Of a stretch of 64,000 nucleotides of DNA, positions 9,078 to 17,545 are shown piece by piece (position 1 is the first letter of the stretch; the number at the start of each line of letters is the position of its first letter). The notes beneath the pieces were generated by a model. It was given only the letters and a program-made list of their open reading frames with translations. It did not search any database and was not told the origin of the DNA. Origin of the DNA: JAWKNZ01 sp041391425 (GTDB taxonomy: Bacteria; Bdellovibrionota_B; Oligoflexia; Oligoflexales; JAWKNZ01); NCBI GenBank assembly GCA_041391425.1, contig JAWKNZ010000009.1, forward strand, positions 1 through 64,000, written 5' to 3'. Position numbers and translations under genes: made by a program.

Positions 9078-9748
9078 GTGTTCATTAGGATTCTTTTAGT
9101 TTTTATTTCCTTATTTTTAAATCAATGCCGACCAACTGGAATGGATGCAAATGTGTTGCACGCTTCTTCTGGTGATAAGTATAAGATTACCTATTATTGG
9201 ATTGTTGAATCTGACCAATTGAAGTTAGATGCGGATGATTTGCAGAATAAAATAGACGTAGTTATTGTGGATGAAAAAGATAAGGCTTCTACTTATCAGA
9301 TTCCTGTTAAGTTGGTTAGAAGGCTTATGCTTGAGGGAACTGGTTTTTTAAAGCTTCAAGATGGAGATGACGTTGCTGAAACTCTGGTAAATATTGCATG
9401 TAGTCGATGCGATTATAGAAATGCGAAGTTTAAGGTTGTTGATAGAGATAAGCATCCATATGGGCTTGGAGCACGCAATAATCCTTTAGTTCCTTTTAGG
9501 TCAATTGCAGTAGATAAGAAAGAGATCAAGCTAGGATCTAAAGTTTATATTAAAGAATTTGAGGGATTACAGATGCCTGGTGGGATGCAGCATGATGGTT
9601 GTGTTGTTGCTGTTGATACTGGGGGGGGATCAAGGGTAAACACATAGATTTTTTTACTGGCGTCAAGGCAAATTACCTAAAGATAGTAGAAAATTTTAAG
9701 CAAAAAGCGGTCACACTAGAAGTTGTAGGTGATGGTAGTAAGTGCTAA
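9078..9748 (+). pseudogene. 3D-domain lipoprotein, frameshifted at a G8 tract
   Basis: Starts at GTG 9078, preceded by AAGGGGG at optimal distance, followed by a hydrophobic signal ending in a Cys (LFLNQC), a possible lipid-attachment site. The last ~100 residues are a 3D domain, named for conserved aspartates and shared with MltA-type lytic transglycosylases and secreted wall-associated proteins: GLGARNNPLVPFRSIAVD, then HDGCVVAVDTGGG. The frame closes early at 9645-9647 (SRVNT), but with one more G in the run of eight at 9621-9628 it continues as IKGKHIDFFTG to a stop at 9746, completing the 3D core. So the gene is off-frame by one base in a homopolymer: phase-variable, decaying, or a sequence error. 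Confidence 0.75.
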
Positions 9749-9777
9749 AGGTAAAATAGATCTATAGAAAATCTTCC

Positions 9778-9805
9778 AGCTTCCTCTTCTATAGAAGAGG
9801 AAGCT
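9778..9805. terminator. bidirectional hairpin between convergent genes
   Basis: Perfect 14-bp palindrome (AGCTTCCTCTTCTA and its complement, no loop bases to spare) midway between the 3D-domain gene and the converging dehydrogenase gene. There is no long T-run, so it may act as an mRNA 3' end stem rather than as a strict intrinsic terminator. Confidence 0.55.
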
Positions 9806-9816
9806 TGTTGCGGTCT

Positions 9817-10917
9817 TTAGACAGTAATCCATGCTTGATTATCAAAGTTCTTATCTAATCTTCGACTTTGTCCTTTGCCAGCCTCTTTCAAACGGGCTTC
9901 GGCGATAGAGTTGGAAGCTTTGTGTGTAGGGATTTTCTTTTTTTCTGCTTCATTGAAAATTTTGAGCATTGTATCATAAATGCCAAGAGCTTCCTTTTTT
10001 GCTGCGTCCGCATTATAGCCTTTTAGCTCATGAGCTACGTTGATAAGTCCACCGGCATTGATCACATAATCTGGTGCATAGAGGATGCCTTTTTCCACCA
10101 GCATCTGATCATGGCGGTCCTCATCGAGTAGCTGGTTGTTTGCAGCGCCGGCGATGATGGGGGCTTTTATTTTTGCTATACTAGCGTCGTTTAAAATGCC
10201 TCCGAGAGCACATGGTGAAAATACATCTGCATTTTCTGAAACGATTTCATCAACTGAAACAACTTGGGCATTGCATTCTAATGAAATTGCTTTGACTGCT
10301 TCATTATTGATATCAGCTACGATAAGTTTAGCGCCTTCTTTGCTTAAGTATTGGCATAGGTGGTGGCCAACAGAACCGACACCCTGTACTGCGATGGTCA
10401 AGCCGTCGACGCTGTTTTTTCCTAGTTTGTGTTTGACGCAAGCTTTAATTCCAGCAAATACTCCTAAAGCTGTTATTGGTGAAGGGTCGCCGGAACCTCC
10501 TGGACGCGATGAAATACCAGTGACGTAGCTTGTTTCCTTTGCCACTATATTCATGTCTTCTACTTTTATGTTGACGTCTTCTGCTGTGATATAACGGCCA
10601 TTTAGATTATTGATAAAACGCCCAAAGGCTCTAAAAAAGTCTTCTGATTTTAGCTTAGCAGGGTCTCCAATAATGACTGATTTGCCGCCTCCTAAGTCAA
10701 GGCCAGCAACGGCAGCTTTATAGGTCATTCCACGTGATAACCGCATAACATCAAAGATAGCGTCTTCCTCACTTTTATAGTTCCAAAAGCGGCAACCACC
10801 TAGGGCCGGCCCTAAAGTTGTATCGTGGATAGCTATAATTGCTTTTAAACCAGTAGCAGGATCATTACAAAACACAACCTGTTCATGATCTTGAGTGCCA
10901 AAATCAAAAATCCCCAT
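9817..10917 (-). CDS. leucine dehydrogenase-type Glu/Leu/Phe/Val dehydrogenase
   Basis: 366 residues from the ATG at 10917, which has AGGGGGG four bases upstream; an ATG at 10953 would add 12. The N-terminal domain carries LDLGGGKSVI with the catalytic Lys, and TAEDVN plus GGSGDPSP motifs of the branched-chain/phenylalanine dehydrogenase group; the Rossmann domain has VQGVGSVG near residue 170 and the AGAANNQL stretch. The length and motifs fit leucine dehydrogenase, which deaminates branched-chain amino acids to 2-oxo acids with NAD+, feeding catabolism or branched fatty acid synthesis. Exact substrate (Leu, Val or Phe) cannot be decided from sequence alone. It is a single-gene unit; its 257-base upstream gap separates it from divergent mnmG. 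Confidence 0.88.
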   Translation of the reverse strand: MGIFDFGTQDHEQVVFCNDPATGLKAIIAIHDTTLGPALGGCRFWNYKSEEDAIFDVMRLSRGMTYKAAVAGLDLGGGKSVIIGDPAKLKSEDFFRAFGRFINNLNGRYITAEDVNIKVEDMNIVAKETSYVTGISSRPGGSGDPSPITALGVFAGIKACVKHKLGKNSVDGLTIAVQGVGSVGHHLCQYLSKEGAKLIVADINNEAVKAISLECNAQVVSVDEIVSENADVFSPCALGGILNDASIAKIKAPIIAGAANNQLLDEDRHDQMLVEKGILYAPDYVINAGGLINVAHELKGYNADAAKKEALGIYDTMLKIFNEAEKKKIPTHKASNSIAEARLKEAGKGQSRRLDKNFDNQAWITV

Positions 10918-11210
10918 TATCCCCCCTATGTAACACTTACCTATGAGCCGCAAAGCTACCGAAATGTATCGAATAAATCAATTGTTAGTTGTGGGTGGTA
11001 TACCTGATTTCCCCCTTTTGTTACAAAAAAATATTTAATATTAGTGAGTTATTTACTGGGGTGATTAATTTGCGTTCAATGGTTGTTTAATTTAGTTGAC
11101 AAATCATCTATAAAGTTGAAAGAAGTGGCAATTACCTGGAGGGGTAAGTGAGTTAATGATTTTTGAATACTGTAAATGCCTAGCCCAATCTACATCGTTT
11201 CGAGGATTTA

Positions 11211-13085
11211 ATGGAATTTTATGATGTCATAATTGTAGGTGCAGGTCATGCTGGCTGTGAGGCTGCTTTGGCGGCTGCGAGAATGGGTGTTAAGTGTTTG
11301 CTGATTACTCAATCGATGGACAAGGTAGCTGCTATGAGTTGCAATCCTGCGATTGGCGGGACTGCTAAAGGACACCTTGTTAAGGAAATTGATGCTCTTG
11401 GGGGTGAAATGGCAAAGGCCATTGACCATACTGGAATTCAGTTTCGTATTTTAAATAGAAGAAAAGGCCCTGCTATCTGGTCGTCACGAGCACAAGCGGA
11501 TATGCATTTGTATTCTCGATATATGAAATCTGTTATTGAAGGTACTAAAAACCTGCATTTACGACAGGACGAAGTTAAAGGTTTGGTGATTGATGAATCT
11601 TCTGGGCGTGCTGTTGTTAAGGGAGTGGAAACATCGATCTTCGGTCGTTTTTTGGCAAATGCTGTAGTTCTCACGACGGGAACATTCCTTAATGGCTTGA
11701 TTCATATTGGTGATAAAAGAACTCAGGCGGGACGTGCTGGTGATGCGGCATCGACATCTTTAGCTGAATTTATCCGCAAATATGGATTTAGGGTAGGAAG
11801 GCTGAAAACTGGTACGACGCCTCGTTTAGATGCAAAAACGATAGATTGGGACAGTTTAGAAGCACAACATTCAGATGAAGAAATAATACCATTCAGTTTT
11901 ACTACGGAAAAAATTAAGCAAAAACAGATTCCTTGTTACATCACTACTACAAATGAGCAAACACACGAAGTTATTCGATCTTACCTACATGCTTCACCTC
12001 TCTATAGTGGTACTATTACGGGGATTGGTCCGCGCTATTGTCCTTCGATCGAAGATAAAGTTGTGAAGTTTCCTGACAGGCTTTCACATCAAATATTTTT
12101 AGAACCTCAGGGTTATAATACTTGTGAGGTTTACCCTAATGGTATCTCAACTTCGCTACCTGTTGAGGCGCAGATTGAATTCATTCGTACTATAAAAGGG
12201 TTGGAAAAGGCTGAGGTTGTTCGTGCTGGTTATGCCATTGAATATGATTTTATCGATCCAACTGAATTATCGGCTTCATTAGAAACAAAAAAGATAAGAT
12301 CGCTTTATTTTGCTGGACAGATCAATGGTACTACTGGCTACGAGGAAGCTGCAGGTCAGGGGCTTATTGCTGGTATTAATGCTGCCAGGTCTATTCAAGG
12401 TCAAGATGCTTTGGTGTTGAGCAGATCGAAAGCTTATATCGGTGTCCTAATCGATGATTTAATTACTAAAGGTACGCAAGAGCCTTACCGTATGTTTACC
12501 TCAAGAGCTGAACATAGGTTGTATTTGCGTGAAGATAATGCTGATAGCCGCCTTACAGATATTGGTTATAACATTGGCTTGGTATCAGAAAATGATTATG
12601 AGAAGTTTAAAGAGAGGCAAGGTATCTTAGCCTCATGTTTAAATTACTTGAAAAATACTACATTTGCGCAGGCGGGCATAACGGAAACCTATTTTGTTGA
12701 AAAAGATAACGGTGGAAGTCGTCTAGAGGGTTTAGTGCGTCGCCCAAATTTTTCGCTAGATGAAATTGCAGATAATGAGTTTTTTAGAGAAGTCCCGATT
12801 TCTATTCGGCGAAGGGCTGAGATCGAGATTAAATACGAAGGATATATTGCCAGAGAAAAAAAATCAGTTCGTTCTACTGAAATGCTAGATCGGGTTCGTA
12901 TCCCGCATCAAATTGAATATGGAAAAATACAAGGTTTGTCTAACGAGGTGGTTAGTAAATTAAACTTGCATTTACCAGAAACGTTAGGACAAGCATCGCG
13001 CATCAGTGGTTTGACTCCTGCAGCTATTCAGGTACTTAGAATACATATCCATAAGACACGGCTTGAAAACTCTATATCTCCTTAA
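11211..13085 (+). CDS. mnmG: tRNA uridine-5-carboxymethylaminomethyl modification enzyme MnmG (GidA)
   Basis: 624 residues, normal length. FAD-binding GAGHAGCEAALAAAR at residue 9, then the strongly conserved MSCNPAIGGTAKGHLV, IDHTGIQFRILN and KGPAIWSSRAQAD blocks, and AGQINGTTGYEEAAGQG near 370. The C-terminal helical domain that binds MnmE and tRNA is complete. With MnmE it installs the cmnm5 group on wobble uridine of tRNAs. GAGG lies five bases before the ATG. In many bacteria mnmG sits beside rsmG and the replication origin; here rsmG, parA and parB are not present downstream, so no origin is implied. Confidence 0.98.
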   Translation: MEFYDVIIVGAGHAGCEAALAAARMGVKCLLITQSMDKVAAMSCNPAIGGTAKGHLVKEIDALGGEMAKAIDHTGIQFRILNRRKGPAIWSSRAQADMHLYSRYMKSVIEGTKNLHLRQDEVKGLVIDESSGRAVVKGVETSIFGRFLANAVVLTTGTFLNGLIHIGDKRTQAGRAGDAASTSLAEFIRKYGFRVGRLKTGTTPRLDAKTIDWDSLEAQHSDEEIIPFSFTTEKIKQKQIPCYITTTNEQTHEVIRSYLHASPLYSGTITGIGPRYCPSIEDKVVKFPDRLSHQIFLEPQGYNTCEVYPNGISTSLPVEAQIEFIRTIKGLEKAEVVRAGYAIEYDFIDPTELSASLETKKIRSLYFAGQINGTTGYEEAAGQGLIAGINAARSIQGQDALVLSRSKAYIGVLIDDLITKGTQEPYRMFTSRAEHRLYLREDNADSRLTDIGYNIGLVSENDYEKFKERQGILASCLNYLKNTTFAQAGITETYFVEKDNGGSRLEGLVRRPNFSLDEIADNEFFREVPISIRRRAEIEIKYEGYIAREKKSVRSTEMLDRVRIPHQIEYGKIQGLSNEVVSKLNLHLPETLGQASRISGLTPAAIQVLRIHIHKTRLENSISP

Positions 13086-13521
13086 TTTAAGGAGAGCAAA
13101 GATTTTAAGCGTACCCGTCATTGTACTAGATGTACTGTCTTTTCATGCTGTTTGTGCAAGCCTTGTATCCGAATCTGTAATTTTTTGAAAAACTGTAGTA
13201 TTTTCACCGGATTCGAAGTTCGGTCGGGTGCTAGGCGCGAGGATGTGGAAACCGCAGTGTACATGTTGGTACATGAGGATTTCCTGACGACGAAGCAACG
13301 ACGCAACCGGCTAGAAATTCGGATCCGGGAACCAAGTCCAACTTCTATCGATCTGATTAGGGCGTGTTGACGTTTCATTTCCTACTACGAGCCAAACCCT
13401 TGAGTCACAACGTTGTCAGGGTTTCAAATTATCTCAATGTACATCTAGTACACCTCCGGTAATTTTGAAACCCTTCCTATGCGACTTTCAAGTATTTGTC
13501 TCTCGCTACGAAAATGAAACG
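13086..13521. other. repeat-filled convergent gap between mnmG and manC
   Basis: This 436-base gap has no credible gene. It holds a palindromic segment with the 13-mer GTACTAGATGTAC (13123-13135), a copy of the ~163-bp dispersed repeat (13169-13329), and most of a TA-flanked MITE (13360-13532). Short frames on either strand here are repeat artefacts and recur at every copy of the repeat. Confidence 0.75.
13169..13329 (+). repeat. dispersed repeat family R, copy 1
   Basis: About 161 bp, begins CCGAATCTGTAATTTTTTG and ends with CGGATCCGGG. The core (cggattcgaagttcgg, a GTACATGTTGGTACATG palindrome, then cgacgaagcaacgacgcaac) is shared with copies at 16218 (reverse), 40156 and 62789. The two ends are imperfect inverted copies of each other. 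GC content is clearly higher than the surroundings. No target duplication is visible at this copy. Confidence 0.8.
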
Positions 13522-13532
13522 TCAACACGCCC
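13360..13532. mobile_element. MITE family 2 with TA target duplication
   Basis: 173 bp bounded by perfect 21-bp inverted repeats beginning GGGCGTGTTGACGTTTCAT, flanked on both sides by TA (13358-13359 and 13533-13534). A second inverted pair inside (gggtttcaaa / tttgaaaccc) and the palindrome GTACATCTAGTAC (13439-13451) add structure. It encodes nothing. TA duplication and these ends suggest an IS630- or IS5-type transposase acting in trans (inference). Its right arm overlaps the end of manC and provides the last codons and the stop. Confidence 0.8.
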
Positions 13533-14634
13533 TAAATAAGATCTTCTTTTTGCCGTTCTTTTTAAGGTGTTCAACTATTAGTTTGACATCTTGAGCACGA
13601 TCCTTTGGGCAGACGAGAATGCAGTTACGCGCGTGCACAACAACCATATCTTTAAGGCCAATGGTCGCAACAAACGGGCCATCACTGTCAATGGTTGTGT
13701 TTTGACTATCGATCATGACAGCGTTGCCATAGACTAAATTGCCTTTGTTATCTGGTTTGAAACATTTATCTAATGCTGCCCAGCTACCAACATCTTGCCA
13801 ACCAAAATTAGCATCGATTACTGCCACCTTATCACTTTTTTCTAATATAGCATCGTCGATAGAAATTTGTTCGAGATCGCTATAATATTTGTTTAAAACG
13901 GCAGTTTCTATTTTAGAAAATGGGCGATTTTCTTGCTTTAGAGCTTGATTTAGTGCCTTTAGGGTATTGGGAAGGTATTTGGAAAATTCTTCTAATATAG
14001 ATGATACTTTCCAAACAAATAGCCCTGAATTCCAATAGAAGTTACCGCAATCTAAAAATTCTTTAGCTGTTGTTAAGTCAGGCTTTTCTCTAAAGCTTTT
14101 TACTTTCCACGCATATACTTGTTCATTAGAAATAATGTCACCTTTTTCAATGTAGCCATAACCTGTTTCAGGGTATTGAGGCACAATACCCATAAGCGTG
14201 AGATAGCCTTGTTTGGCAATTGTAATGGCTTCTTTTACCGAAGCTAAAAACTTTTCAACGTTTTCTATGGCGCAATCTGCATGCAGTGAAACCATAATCG
14301 GATCTGGTTTTTGACTGATTTTTTGGACTTCTAATGAAGCCAATGCTAAAGCCGCCGCGGTGTTTTTAGCTTCAGGTTCTGCTATTAGAGTATTGTATTT
14401 TGAACCGGCGATTTTTCTGGTTAGAAAAGCTTGCTCTTGGTGAGTGATGATGATTCGTCTTTCTATAGGTATGAAGCCGTCTAAACGGTCTAAAGTGATT
14501 TCAAGCATTGTCGAAGTAGAATCACCAATGGAACAAAGCTGCTTTGGTGTCTTTTTTCTTGATTTAGGCCAAAAACGAGTTCCGCTGCCACCTGCTAATA
14601 TTACTGCATAGACGTTTTCATATGCGTCTGTCAT
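13522..14634 (-). CDS. manC: mannose-1-phosphate guanylyltransferase
   Basis: 370 residues. Nucleotidyltransferase signature AVILAGGSGTRFWPKSR at residue 10 with KTPKQLCSIG following; EPEAKNTAAALALA near 85, and ETGYGYIEKG, FREKPD, WNSGLFVWK and the FGWQDVGSW blocks are typical of GDP-mannose pyrophosphorylase. It makes GDP-mannose from mannose-1-phosphate and GTP for LPS, capsule or glycans. The phosphomannose isomerase domain of the longer bifunctional enzymes is missing, which is normal for the short class. The final residues (FRAC) and stop codon come from the inverted repeat of the MITE at 13360-13532, so the native C-terminus was replaced by an insertion. The catalytic part is intact. 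Confidence 0.92.
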   Translation of the reverse strand: MTDAYENVYAVILAGGSGTRFWPKSRKKTPKQLCSIGDSTSTMLEITLDRLDGFIPIERRIIITHQEQAFLTRKIAGSKYNTLIAEPEAKNTAAALALASLEVQKISQKPDPIMVSLHADCAIENVEKFLASVKEAITIAKQGYLTLMGIVPQYPETGYGYIEKGDIISNEQVYAWKVKSFREKPDLTTAKEFLDCGNFYWNSGLFVWKVSSILEEFSKYLPNTLKALNQALKQENRPFSKIETAVLNKYYSDLEQISIDDAILEKSDKVAVIDANFGWQDVGSWAALDKCFKPDNKGNLVYGNAVMIDSQNTTIDSDGPFVATIGLKDMVVVHARNCILVCPKDRAQDVKLIVEHLKKNGKKKILFRAC

Positions 14635-14686
14635 GAGATTTAATTTCCTTCTTTTTGCCGTACTTTGTCTCTACTGTGCTTATCTA

Positions 14687-16147
14687 CTACTGGTTTTCAC
14701 CAATTTCAGTGTTGTCTTGCATTTTTTTTACTCTTTTTACTGCTGAGCTAGCTTCTTGAATTATGACCTTCGAGGCCTTAAAAGGCAAAGACTTTTTGGC
14801 ATAAAATTGTTCAAGGCTATACCAGGCTGTGGCCTTCAGCCAGCTTGCTGCTGTTGGTAAGTCTTTCAATGCTGCTGCTATTTCGGCGCCATAGGATCGT
14901 AAGATCTCTTTATTTCTTTTCAATTCTAAATTATTGGGATTGCTTTTAAGCTTATGTGATAGCAAGTCATAAGAATCGCTGTAGAGGATGACAAGCCTCA
15001 TTAATGTATAAGGAAAAATTGGATTTGATGATTGTTCTACAGCATAATTTTGCCAAGCTTCAATAACGTCTTGAAAGGCTCCTTCTGTTGGTAATTGACA
15101 CCATGATACTTGATGTAGATGCATTGAAGTGCATTGTAAGATATCTGAGGTTGGTGTCCAAGAGTTGACTAGTGGCATTTTATACCAGCTTTTGCTATTT
15201 TCGAATTTATTTACTATAGTCTTTCCATCTTCTTTGAGGGAAATTGCGATAAAGTTATGCTCGCTAAAGAACTCTGTGGTTTTAATGGGTCCTGCATTTT
15301 TTTCTGTAGAAAATGCAAATACGGTTAGAGGCTTTTTCATAATACCTGCAAGTGATATTGCGATTTGCTTTTGTCGTATACCGCGGTTCATACTGTCTAT
15401 AGCGTATTTACCTGGATAGATATTTGTCAGTTTATTATTTATTAAATTCCATAAATAGATACCATCTCTATAAAGACTGCTTCCGGTTGCGGAGAATATG
15501 ATGCGGTAGCCATCAGGCAACCAATAGAATTCTTCTACTGTGTCATGTTCGGCTATCATGAAATAGTTATTTTTTGCTCGATGCCTAACTAATAGCCGTC
15601 TTGTACTAGAAGTTTTATCTAGGTATAGTTTTGCAAACCAGTTCCCTTGTGGTGAGTTGCTTCCTAATAAAATTACTGGATTATATAAAATGGCGTTTTG
15701 ATTATAATCGTGGACAATTCCTTGGCTACTTTCTTCGTCAATAGATGAAACGACAAAATCCTCATCTGTCATCAGAGTGTTTTGTTGTCCATCGCTTCCA
15801 AAAGATTTTAAATACCAACTATCGGGGGATAAACGTAAGTAATTTAACCTTTGTCCATAAGTATCCCATGGTACAAAGTCTTCTTTTTTTGCCCTAGCGT
15901 AAGCTCTTAATTCATTTAAATTTTGAGGCACTGCTTCGTATTCATTGTAAAAATTTTTTATCAATGTTTTGCTTGTATTTAAATGTGTTTTTAATTTTAC
16001 ATTTTGATCTTCGTTATTACCTTTATAGGGATAGGATGCAACCCAGGCTAATGGTAGAGCCCAACATATTAATAATAGTATAAGTTCCCAGTTGTTTTTT
16101 GAGATATTGTAATTTTCTTGAGGCTTTTTTGAAATTTGTTTGGTCAT
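14687..16147 (-). CDS. membrane-anchored protein with pseudopilin (GspG-like) domain
   Basis: 486 residues. A single membrane segment (WELILLLICWALPLAWVA, about residues 19-36) follows a short cytoplasmic start. Residues ~50-125 resemble the C-terminal part of GspG-type pseudopilins: helix, then PQNLNELRAYAR, FVPWDTYGQRLNYL, and FGSDGQQNT. There is no prepilin peptidase site, so this is not a canonical pilin. The remaining 350 residues resemble no family I know; a stretch around FYWLPDGYRIIFSATGSSLY reads like beta-propeller strands, followed by a helical end. It lies 52 bases upstream of manC on the same strand. Role unknown; a periplasmic assembly or sensor protein is a guess. Confidence 0.55.
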   Translation of the reverse strand: MTKQISKKPQENYNISKNNWELILLLICWALPLAWVASYPYKGNNEDQNVKLKTHLNTSKTLIKNFYNEYEAVPQNLNELRAYARAKKEDFVPWDTYGQRLNYLRLSPDSWYLKSFGSDGQQNTLMTDEDFVVSSIDEESSQGIVHDYNQNAILYNPVILLGSNSPQGNWFAKLYLDKTSSTRRLLVRHRAKNNYFMIAEHDTVEEFYWLPDGYRIIFSATGSSLYRDGIYLWNLINNKLTNIYPGKYAIDSMNRGIRQKQIAISLAGIMKKPLTVFAFSTEKNAGPIKTTEFFSEHNFIAISLKEDGKTIVNKFENSKSWYKMPLVNSWTPTSDILQCTSMHLHQVSWCQLPTEGAFQDVIEAWQNYAVEQSSNPIFPYTLMRLVILYSDSYDLLSHKLKSNPNNLELKRNKEILRSYGAEIAAALKDLPTAASWLKATAWYSLEQFYAKKSLPFKASKVIIQEASSAVKRVKKMQDNTEIGENQ

Positions 16148-16614
16148 AATCGCTATATGGGCATATTGTTAGTTTTTTAAAAGGACATTAGCTTAATCTT
16201 TAGCCGCTCAGATATATCCCGGATCCGAATTTCTAGCCGGTTGCATCGTTGCTTCGTCGTCAGGAAATCCTCATGTACCAATATGTACACTGCTGCTTCC
16301 CTCCTCCTCGCGCCTAGCATCCGGCCGAACTTCGACTCCGGCGAAAATACTACAGTTTTTCAAAAAATTTCAGATCCCGCATATATCTCAAAGTATGAAA
16401 AACATCTTTATTAAATTATAATAGATAATTATAGGAAATCTATATCTCTATGCGAATAGCCTAAAATTTTTAGGTTACGATTGTATATAGTTTCTTTTTA
16501 TAGATAGTGAAATAAAGAAGATCTGTGCTGTTTCCATTATTTATTATTTTCTGTATTGCTAAGTTGCATAAACGGCTATGGGATAAAATTTTGATTTAAA
16601 TGGGAGACGTTTTT
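16148..16614. other. divergent intergenic region with repeat copy 2
   Basis: A 467-base gap. The first half is the reverse-oriented copy of repeat family R (16218-16380). The rest (16390-16600) is very AT-rich and should hold the promoter of the gene at 16615, but I cannot assign -35/-10 boxes with confidence. Confidence 0.55.
16218..16380 (-). repeat. dispersed repeat family R, copy 2 (reverse)
   Basis: 163 bp, reverse complement of the family. Bounded by ATATAT on both sides (16212-16217 and 16381-16386), compatible with a 6-bp target duplication. The ends are inverted: cccggatccgaattt at the left and aaatttcagatcccgc at the right. Carries small changes versus other copies (gctgcttccctcctcctcg), so it has drifted. 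Confidence 0.8.
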
Positions 16615-17526
16615 ATGTATTCAGGGAAGTTAATCAAAGTCATGCCTTTTTCTCGTATGGCATTCCTTGCTAGCGTCGGCTATGTTATTTGTTCAATAGC
16701 TTGTAACTCTTTATATGCATGGGAGTTAAATGGTACGCCTCCAAGCAATCAGTCAGGTGTGCTTAAGTCACCAGTTGATGTCACCCAGCCTAATAAAGAG
16801 GAAGGTATTGCTATTGATCAAAGGCAAAGTGGGCCTGCAAAGGTGAGAATTGGGCTTAGATTAACTCCTTTTAGAAAGGTGGTATATGCCACAAAAAATG
16901 GCCAAACATTGACTAAATATCGTCCAGACCCTATGTTGGCAAGAACATTAAGAGCGAGGATAAATAAGGTGAATCACTTTTTTTTCGATGAGTTTCATGT
17001 TGAAACGAAACCTCTTAATTGGTCAAAGGAAAAAAAGATATTGAAGATGCGGTTGAAGATTAATAGAGTTTATGGTCCATATGGTAAAGTTGAGGAAAAG
17101 CTTGGGCATATTGATATTACAGGACGCTTGACAGGGCAAGATGGACTTTACGTATTAGAGGGAGTTGGAAGAGGGCGGTTTGTTGATAAGAGAAAAAATC
17201 CTGTGGTCGACGTCGTGGCTGGCTATATGGCGAAAAGCTCTGGATTGGCGCAGAAGTCGCGTGGAGGGAGTGGAGTGAATAAGTTTCCTGAAAACTATGT
17301 AAGCCCCATAGGGACTGATTCTTATCAAGGTAATCATTCTAATAAACCTTTAGTAGCTCCTATTTCTAAGGTACCATATTCAGCAAAAAAAAATGAGAAT
17401 GGAGGTGATGTTCAAGTTGATCCGAAGATCCCAAATTCGATGAATAAAGGTAAAATACATCACAAACAAAAGACAAATATTAAACCAACGGTTCGCACAC
17501 ATAAGAATGAATGGCAGCCAATGTAA
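16615..17526 (+). CDS. exported basic hypothetical protein
   Basis: 303 residues from the ATG at 16615, which has GGGAG at ideal distance inside the codons that follow another ATG at 16600. A signal peptide ends near YAWELN. The mature protein is rich in Lys and Asn, with a folded-looking core at about residues 75-200 (KVRIGLRLTPFRKVVYAT, GHIDITGRLTGQDGLYVLEG) and a low-complexity basic tail. No known domain recognised. It is followed after 19 bases by the ferritin-like/ATP-grasp fusion gene on the same strand, so the two are probably co-transcribed and may act together. Confidence 0.6.
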   Translation: MYSGKLIKVMPFSRMAFLASVGYVICSIACNSLYAWELNGTPPSNQSGVLKSPVDVTQPNKEEGIAIDQRQSGPAKVRIGLRLTPFRKVVYATKNGQTLTKYRPDPMLARTLRARINKVNHFFFDEFHVETKPLNWSKEKKILKMRLKINRVYGPYGKVEEKLGHIDITGRLTGQDGLYVLEGVGRGRFVDKRKNPVVDVVAGYMAKSSGLAQKSRGGSGVNKFPENYVSPIGTDSYQGNHSNKPLVAPISKVPYSAKKNENGGDVQVDPKIPNSMNKGKIHHKQKTNIKPTVRTHKNEWQPM

Positions 17527-17545
17527 TGGCAATGGTTGTTAGCTG

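Noticed and set aside
8810..9085. Minus-strand frame across the 8.9-kb MITE
   Set aside because: It spans the element and the start of the 3D-domain gene, has no ribosome site and would be created by any copy of the MITE.
11211..13085. Chromosome replication origin beside mnmG
   Set aside because: mnmG is next to repeats and manC, not rsmG/parAB/dnaA, and no DnaA-box cluster or AT-rich unwinding region lies nearby. The DnaA-like words at 29930-30190 are imperfect and within a mobile element.
13118..13378. Small genes on both strands over repeat family R
   Set aside because: The same frames (MRRCFVV...-type) recur at each repeat copy with shifts and truncations, so they reflect the repeat sequence and not a conserved protein.
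16200..16400. CRISPR-like array because of repeated segments
   Set aside because: The repeats are long (163 bp), dispersed and not regularly spaced, and there are no cas genes.
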